DNA from: Synergistaceae bacterium
GTDB taxonomy: Bacteria > Synergistota > Synergistia > Synergistales > Aminobacteriaceae
Reading direction: 5' to 3'
DNA: 17,572 nucleotides
Assembly: GCA_017455085.1 (NCBI GenBank)
Contig: JAFTBT010000154.1
Span: 1-17,572, forward strand
Below are positions 14,577 to 17,572 of this stretch, one piece after another. The position numbers were made by a program, and so were the translations under genes. Every line of letters starts with the position of its first letter. Position 1 is the stretch's first letter. The notes beneath the pieces are model-generated. The model was not told the DNA's origin. It did not search any database and saw nothing but the letters and a program-made list of their open reading frames with translations.

Positions 14577-15029
14577 ATGGAGAAACCTTTTATTTGCAAC
14601 AGTGCAATAGCCATTGATTGGGAAGGCCTTGTCTATTTTTCTCCCAAGAATGATAAGAATAATATATTGGCAGCAAGATTTTACATACCTAACTACGAGT
14701 ATCTGGAGTATATGGAGTCTCCTGATTGTCCGCCGGTGTTTGTGGCAGGCAAAGAACTTGACGGCAGTCTAGAACTGCTGGACATAACATCTGCCGGACA
14801 GACGGACGCCGCAAGCCCTTCACGGATAAAACAGGATGACGATTCTATTGACGAACACAACACAGAAGTAACAGGAATAGTTATCGGTTTGAATCCGAAA
14901 GAGCGTACAGCGCAAGTCAGGGTAGAAGGCTTCCCTGTGGATATAACTGTTTTTGATGAATGCGTTAAACAGTTCGAGGTTGGAGCGCGCGTAATGCTCA
15001 TCGGAGATTTGGAGTTCTGTTACGAGTAA
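14577..15029 (+). CDS. Unrecognised 150-residue protein, possible C-terminal OB-like barrel
   Basis: I do not recognise a family. The N-terminal ~60 residues (MEKPFICNSAIAIDWEGLVY...FVAGKELDG) mix strands and aromatic residues. Residues ~75-98 are an acidic, polar and probably disordered linker (SPSRIKQDDDSIDEHNTEV). The last ~50 residues (TGIVIGLNPKERTAQVRVEG ... EVGARVMLIGDLEFCYE) alternate strands and turns like a small OB-type beta-barrel. No signal peptide or membrane helix is present, so it is probably cytoplasmic. No SD precedes the ATG. The gene continues the second ChrA frame after a TAG and four codons. Base use is more A/T-rich and less G-skewed than in the ChrA genes. It could be a separately acquired gene. 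Confidence 0.65.
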   Translation: MEKPFICNSAIAIDWEGLVYFSPKNDKNNILAARFYIPNYEYLEYMESPDCPPVFVAGKELDGSLELLDITSAGQTDAASPSRIKQDDDSIDEHNTEVTGIVIGLNPKERTAQVRVEGFPVDITVFDECVKQFEVGARVMLIGDLEFCYE

Positions 15030-15032
15030 TAG

Positions 15033-15074
15033 GCGCAATGAAAAACGCCTCTTGAACTCACTATAATATTGCGC
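15033..15074. repeat. Inverted repeat GCGCAAT/ATTGCGC around the amidohydrolase -10
   Basis: GCGCAAT at 15033-15039 is the exact reverse complement of ATTGCGC at 15068-15074. The -10 hexamer TATAAT (15062-15067) lies between the arms, directly against the right arm. Confidence 0.6.
15062..15067 (+). promoter_or_regulatory. Predicted -10 element of the amidohydrolase promoter
   Basis: A perfect TATAAT, 27 nt ahead of the ATG at 15089. Transcription would start near 15074, leaving a very short leader that contains the SD GAGGTGA (15075-15081). No good -35 lies 16-18 bp upstream. Confidence 0.45.
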
Positions 15075-15088
15075 GAGGTGATTTGAGT

Positions 15089-16198
15089 ATGAATACTGAT
15101 AACCTGAGAAAAATTACTGCTCTTCGTCATGAACTCCACAAATATCCTGAGCTTTCCGGCCAAGAGTCCGCCACTAAACGCAGACTTATGGACTTCATAG
15201 AGGCTAATACCCGTCTTGCCGTAGTCGACTGCGGAAAATGGTTCTACGCTTCCCGCTACGTAGAATCCACCCCCGCAATAGCCTTCCGCGCTGACATGGA
15301 CGCTCTCCCGATTCCCGAAGCCCTCTTAATTCCACACGCCTCACAGAATCCCGGAGTCTCCCACAAATGCGGCCACGACGGACATTGTGCAGCACTCTGC
15401 GGCCTCGCTCTCGAACTCGACGCTCTGGACGTGAATCGCTCTGTGTATCTCGTTTTCCAGCACGCAGAAGAAATCGGCATAGGCGCACACGAATGCTCAG
15501 ACTTCCTCAGAGATCGCAACATCAGCGAAATTTACGCTTTCCACAACTGGAGCGGCTTCCCTGAAAACAGCATAGTCCTCCGCTCCGGACTGTGTCAGTG
15601 CGCATCACAGGGCCTCACTGTGCATTTCACCGGCAAACCCTCACACGCAAGCGAACCCGAAAAAGGCATCAACCCCTCTTTTGCTGTCGGAAGGCTCATC
15701 ATGGGCATAAGGGAGCTGCACGAGCAGTACGAAGGCCGCAAAGTTCTGTGTACCATCGTGAACGTAAAAGTCGGCAGCAAAAACTTCGGCATATCTCCCG
15801 GAGACGGTGAGGTCTCTATGACTCTCAGGGCTGAACGTGAGCGCGACATGCAGGTTTTCGACTCGGACGTTAGGGCTTTGGCGGAAAAACTTGGCGGAGA
15901 TTTCAGCGTTGATGTGAATTTTGAGACTCACGATTATTTTCCGGAGACTGTGAGCGATTCTGAATGCGTCAGGAAGGTGAAGAATGCTGCAAAGACTCTT
16001 GGCCTGAAGGTGATACACATGGACGAAGCTATTCGGGCCTCTGAAGATTTCGGCTGGTACATGAAGCAGATCCCAGGCGCGATTTTCTACGTAGGCAACG
16101 GCGAAAACTATCCGGATATTCACACGTCAGGCTATGACTTCAACGACAATATATTAGCCTCAGCGGTTGACATGTTCACCGGAATATATTTGCAGTGA
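15089..16198 (+). CDS. M20D-family metal-dependent amidohydrolase
   Basis: A 369-residue cytoplasmic peptidase/amidohydrolase of family M20D (hippurate hydrolase, N-acyl-amino-acid hydrolase and IAA-amino-acid hydrolase relatives). The opening LRHELHKYPELSGQE is typical. Metal-site residues are visible: Cys94 and His96 in CGHDGH (94-99), Glu127-Glu128 in QHAEE, His152 in FHNWSG, and His345 in DIHTSGYDF. SEDFGWYM before the last site is also family-like. The substrate is probably an N-acylated amino acid or small amide and cannot be set more closely. ATG 15089 is preferred over TTG 15083, because GAGGTGA ends 7 nt before it. The first two thirds use many C-ending codons, and the last third does not. 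Confidence 0.92.
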   Translation: MNTDNLRKITALRHELHKYPELSGQESATKRRLMDFIEANTRLAVVDCGKWFYASRYVESTPAIAFRADMDALPIPEALLIPHASQNPGVSHKCGHDGHCAALCGLALELDALDVNRSVYLVFQHAEEIGIGAHECSDFLRDRNISEIYAFHNWSGFPENSIVLRSGLCQCASQGLTVHFTGKPSHASEPEKGINPSFAVGRLIMGIRELHEQYEGRKVLCTIVNVKVGSKNFGISPGDGEVSMTLRAERERDMQVFDSDVRALAEKLGGDFSVDVNFETHDYFPETVSDSECVRKVKNAAKTLGLKVIHMDEAIRASEDFGWYMKQIPGAIFYVGNGENYPDIHTSGYDFNDNILASAVDMFTGIYLQ

Positions 16199-16207
16199 GT
16201 GAATGCG

Positions 16208-16216
16208 TGATACAAT
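16208..16216 (+). promoter_or_regulatory. Extended -10 promoter of the RNase P RNA gene
   Basis: TGaTACAAT (hexamer 16211-16216) predicts a start near 16223, the same place where the P1 helix of the RNA begins (16224). A weak -35, TTTGCA at 16189-16194, lies in the last codons of the amidohydrolase gene, with a 16-bp spacer. Confidence 0.6.
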
Positions 16217-16221
16217 TACGC

Positions 16222-16560
16222 ACGCGGGTAGTTCAGACGATCGCCGAATCTTTTCGGAGGAAAGTCCGGGCTTCACAGGGCAGGATGCTGGATAACGTCC
16301 AGCCGGAGCAATCTGAGGGACAGCGCAACAGAAAATATACAGCCTGTTCACGCAGGCAATGGTGAAATGGTGAAGGTAAGAGCCCACCAGTCATGGAGCA
16401 ATTCATGAGCTATGCAAGCCCCATCCGAAGCAAGTTCAAATAGGGAGTATCGAGGCGGCCCGCTGAACTCCGGGTATTGAACGCTAAAGTCATTCCGCGA
16501 GGAGTGAACCAGATAAATGATCGTCTTCAACACAGAACCCGGCTTATGAACTGCCCGCAT
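16222..16560 (+). ncRNA. rnpB: RNase P RNA, bacterial type A
   Basis: Catalytic RNA that removes 5' leaders from tRNA precursors. Conserved regions occur in the right order: GAGGAAAGTCCGGGC (CR I, 16257-16271), ACAGAAAATATACAGCC (from 16328), GGTAAGAGCCCACC (16375-16388), and ACAGAACCCGGCTTA (16532-16546). The ends pair as helix P1: GCGGGTAGTTC (16224-16234) with GAACTGCCCGC (16548-16558), 11 bp with one G-U wobble. The length of about 338 nt and the P1-terminal layout fit type A. The exact mature ends are uncertain by a few bases. No intrinsic terminator follows, so transcription may run into the helicase gene. Confidence 0.96.
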
Positions 16561-16594
16561 CATTCTCACTCATACATAAAGGACATTTCACGCA

Positions 16595-17572
16595 TTGGAC
16601 ACTATACATTTTTACGACTGGCAATTACGAGCCTTCAGCCATATCCAGAATCACAGCGCAGTCCTATCCGCTCCCACAGGCTCAGGCAAGACTCTAGTAG
16701 CATATCTTTGGGCTGGGATACTCTCTCTAGACGGCACTATCAACACCAACAATGACGCTGAACGCATAATCTTCACCGCACCGATAAAAGCCCTCAGCAA
16801 CGAACGCTATCTAGACCTCCGGAAAATGGGACTCGATGTCGGACTCGAAACAGGTGACTTCAAGCGCAACGAGGGAGCTAACATCATCTGCTGCACTCAG
16901 GAAATCTATACCATGAAGTACGCCAGACTTCCCGGCCAAAAACTCATCATCGACGAATTTCACTATATCTTCAGCGACTCGGACAGAGCAAGAACGTACA
17001 TAGACGGCATCAGGACTACTAACCCTGATACGCAGATTCTCGTGATGTCCGCAACTTTGGGCAATATCCGCAGCGTAGGCAGGTACTTGTCCGCGATATG
17101 CCAGAGAGATTTTGTGATTCATGCCGCAAAAAAACGAGTCACTGAGTTGATCTTCCAGCCCAACGACCCCGCAAAGTTACACGAGATTCATGACGCACTA
17201 GTCTTCCTGTTTTCGCAGCGCGGAGTCATGGACATTGCTGACCAGATCGCAAAAACTCGCACCAGAATCCAGCCCCAAAACGTCAGCAGGCTAAACCAAC
17301 TCGCAAAAATTCTCGAAGTCCAGCGAATCCCTTCGTACCTGTTCAGGGGAGTCGGCACGTACCACGGAAGTATGCTCCCGAAAGAAAAGCTCCTAGTCGA
17401 GTCCGCGTTTCGTGAAAGGCTGCTTGATGTGGTCTGCGGAACTAGCGCGCTGTCGCTCGGGGTGAATCTCCCTGCACAGTACGTGATCTTTGCCCAGCTC
17501 GTGAACTTCTACAACTTCAAGCCCATAACTCACGGCGAATTTATGCAGATGTCCGGCCGCGCAGGCAGAAAA
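16595..17572 (+). CDS. Ski2-like DExH-box helicase, N-terminal part
   Basis: An SF2 helicase whose frame stays open to the window end; 326 residues are seen. Motifs: a Q-motif-like FYDWQLRAF near the N-terminus, Walker A APTGSGKT (26-33), TAPIKALSNERY (motif Ia), DEFH (120-123, motif II), SATLGN (152-157, motif III), motif V GTSALSLGVNLPA, and motif VI QMSGRAGRK at the very end. GVNLPA together with MSGRAGR points to the Ski2/Mtr4/HelY-like group rather than DEAD-box or RecQ. The start is inferred as TTG 16595, because an in-frame TAA lies at 16577-16579 and AAAGGA (16578-16583) is 11 nt away. No ATG occurs before Walker A. Substrate (RNA or DNA) cannot be told. Confidence 0.88.
   Translation, partial: MDTIHFYDWQLRAFSHIQNHSAVLSAPTGSGKTLVAYLWAGILSLDGTINTNNDAERIIFTAPIKALSNERYLDLRKMGLDVGLETGDFKRNEGANIICCTQEIYTMKYARLPGQKLIIDEFHYIFSDSDRARTYIDGIRTTNPDTQILVMSATLGNIRSVGRYLSAICQRDFVIHAAKKRVTELIFQPNDPAKLHEIHDALVFLFSQRGVMDIADQIAKTRTRIQPQNVSRLNQLAKILEVQRIPSYLFRGVGTYHGSMLPKEKLLVESAFRERLLDVVCGTSALSLGVNLPAQYVIFAQLVNFYNFKPITHGEFMQMSGRAGRK

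Noticed and set aside
15031..15050. AGGCG...CGCCT hairpin as terminator of the 150-residue protein gene
   Set aside because: Only 5 bp of stem, and the following bases are CTTGAACT with no T-tract.
16477..16755. 92-codon + strand frame across the rnpB 3' part and helicase start
   Set aside because: It overlaps conserved RNase P RNA elements and the helicase Walker A in another frame.

Overview
This window reads as ordinary bacterial chromosome with every recognisable gene on the + strand and very tight packing (ATGA overlaps, shared stop/SD sequences). The gene set (RNase Y, YmdB, MutS2, CvpA, TsaE/TsaB, stand-alone NAD(P)HX dehydratase, M20D amidohydrolase, type A RNase P RNA) and the frequent GAGGAGG-type ribosome binding sites fit an anaerobic, Gram-positive-like or Synergistota-type gut/rumen bacterium. 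Synergistota is my best guess, but it rests on overall feel and no single diagnostic gene.

Layout. (1) 1-671: C-terminal end of a surface beta-helix protein with a Thr/Pro/Gly/Asp repeat, closed by a strong intrinsic terminator. (2) 687-3084: a metal-resistance unit, an ArsR/SmtB-type repressor followed by a P1B-2 (Zn/Cd/Pb) ATPase, with a promoter and a CadC-like TCAAA-N6-TTTGA operator between them. (3) 3232-4179: a secreted NodB-fold polysaccharide deacetylase with a variant first metal motif. (4) 4193-6722: promoter, rny and ymdB, ending in an intrinsic terminator, then a block of degenerate 38-44 bp repeats. (5) 6902-8424: exported cyclophilin and a D-2-hydroxyacid dehydrogenase, running without a gap into (6) 8426-15029: a long housekeeping run nnrD - small membrane protein - tsaE - tsaB - cvpA - mutS2 - two half-length ChrA proteins - an unrecognised 150-residue protein. 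(7) 15089-16198: M20D amidohydrolase with its own promoter. (8) 16222-17572: RNase P RNA and the start of a Ski2-like helicase that leaves the window.

How they work together. The repressor probably senses excess metal and releases the operator in front of the exporting ATPase. RNase Y (membrane-anchored mRNA decay) and the YmdB phosphodiesterase are the usual co-transcribed pair. The nnrD-mutS2 run combines metabolite repair, tRNA t6A modification and DNA maintenance and is probably one transcript, since I see no terminator in it.

I found no tRNA, rRNA other than RNase P RNA, CRISPR array, insertion sequence, prophage gene or defence module. The less ordinary signals are the repeat block after ymdB, abrupt within-gene switches of synonymous base use, a MutS2 whose Smr domain lacks the LDLR aspartate, and an orphan gene that continues in frame after the amber stop of the second ChrA. 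No clear new biological system is visible.
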